From NCBI GenBank assembly GCA_029858845.1, contig JAOUEG010000097.1, forward strand, positions 1 to 6,607: a stretch of 6,607 nt of DNA. The letters are read 5' to 3'. Below the pieces are notes generated by a model. That model was given only the letters and a program-made list of their open reading frames with translations. It searched no databases and was not told the origin of the DNA. A program made the position numbers and the translations under genes. Origin of the DNA: Chloroflexota bacterium (GTDB lineage: Bacteria > Chloroflexota > Limnocylindria > Limnocylindrales > CSP1-4). Position 1 is the first letter of the stretch. Every line of letters begins with the position of its first letter. Below, piece by piece: positions 6,488-6,607 of the stretch.

Positions 6488-6515
6488 AGGGCCGGCGGCG
6501 ACCGCCGCCGGCCCT
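6488..6515. terminator. GC-rich perfect hairpin between convergent genes, likely bidirectional terminator
   Basis: AGGGCCGGCGGCG (6488-6500) and its exact reverse complement (6503-6515) form a 13-bp stem, or 12 bp with a 4-nt loop. It lies 57 bp after the OTC stop and 46 bp after the stop of the minus-strand gene at the right edge, where a shared terminator is expected. No T-run follows on the plus side, and only a loose TCTGATT on the minus side, so it would be an atypical, GC-rich terminator or an RNA 3'-end stabiliser. Confidence 0.65.
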
Positions 6516-6560
6516 GTGCGATCGACCCGCCGTCGGCGGCGAGATCGACGCCGAGGCCGA

Positions 6561-6607
6561 TCAGGCTTCGGTGCCCTTCGTGGCCTTCACGGTGACATGC
6601 TTCGGCC
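6561..6607 (-). CDS. C-terminal end of a minus-strand gene, possibly Hsp20/alpha-crystallin small heat-shock protein
   Basis: Reading leftward from the right edge gives 14 full codons (PKHVTVKATKGTEA) and a TGA at 6563-6561. A PK-x-V-x-V tail after a basic segment resembles the C-terminal I/V-x-I/V extension of Hsp20 proteins, which anchors oligomer contacts, and the Lys/Thr-rich ending is coding-like. The convergent hairpin downstream of the stop supports a gene end here. Only 47 bp are visible, so both the gene call and the family are tentative; any Lys-rich soluble protein could end this way. Confidence 0.4.
   Translation of the reverse strand, partial: PKHVTVKATKGTEA

Noticed and set aside
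6527..6539. CCGCCG-T-CGGCGG palindrome near the right edge
   Set aside because: It is too short and has a 1-nt centre; ordinary GC-rich sequence explains it better than a second terminator.
1..6607. CRISPR arrays, tRNA/rRNA genes, insertion sequences, attachment sites
   Set aside because: No regularly spaced repeats, cloverleaf sequence, transposase motif or terminal inverted repeats were seen on either strand.

Overview
This is a gene-dense, very GC-rich stretch (about 70% by eye) from a bacterial chromosome. Clear purine-rich Shine-Dalgarno sites sit 6-8 nt before most starts. Gene content and protein style suggest Chloroflexota or a similar high-GC lineage such as Actinobacteriota, but no marker gene in the window fixes the taxon. 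I see no mobile element, CRISPR array, tRNA or rRNA.

Layout. (1) Bases 1-1032 (+) hold the C-terminal third of a P-type cation ATPase, cut by the left edge, most like the CtpE-type calcium pumps. (2) On the minus strand, 2205 down to 966, a hemerythrin-like protein is followed after 34 bp by a stand-alone phosphoribosyltransferase, probably one transcript. The phosphoribosyltransferase runs 67 bp into the 3' end of the ATPase gene in convergent orientation. (3) A 301-bp divergent intergenic region (2206-2506) holds a 7-bp-arm inverted repeat close to the hemerythrin start and a weak promoter candidate for the rightward genes. (4) Rightward, a YbaK/prolyl-tRNA-deacylase-like protein (2507-3028) overlaps a two-domain universal stress protein (3025-3981) by ATGA. 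(5) After 121 bp come a cyclic-2,3-diphosphoglycerate-synthetase-like P-loop protein (4103-5446) and, 4 bp later, an ornithine carbamoyltransferase (5451-6431). (6) A 13-bp perfect GC-rich hairpin follows. The right edge holds the last 14 codons and stop of a minus-strand gene whose C-terminus resembles a small heat-shock protein.

How the genes may work together. The left part (cation pump, O2/NO-binding hemerythrin, phosphoribosyltransferase, tRNA-editing-type deacylase, tandem Usp, perhaps Hsp20) reads as a stress or low-oxygen survival cluster and recalls protein classes in the mycobacterial DosR dormancy regulon. The right part is a tightly coupled pair joining arginine/carbamoyl-phosphate metabolism (OTC) to a nucleotide-binding enzyme whose name comes from an archaeal solute pathway and whose bacterial role is unsettled. 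That pair is the most promising lead here.
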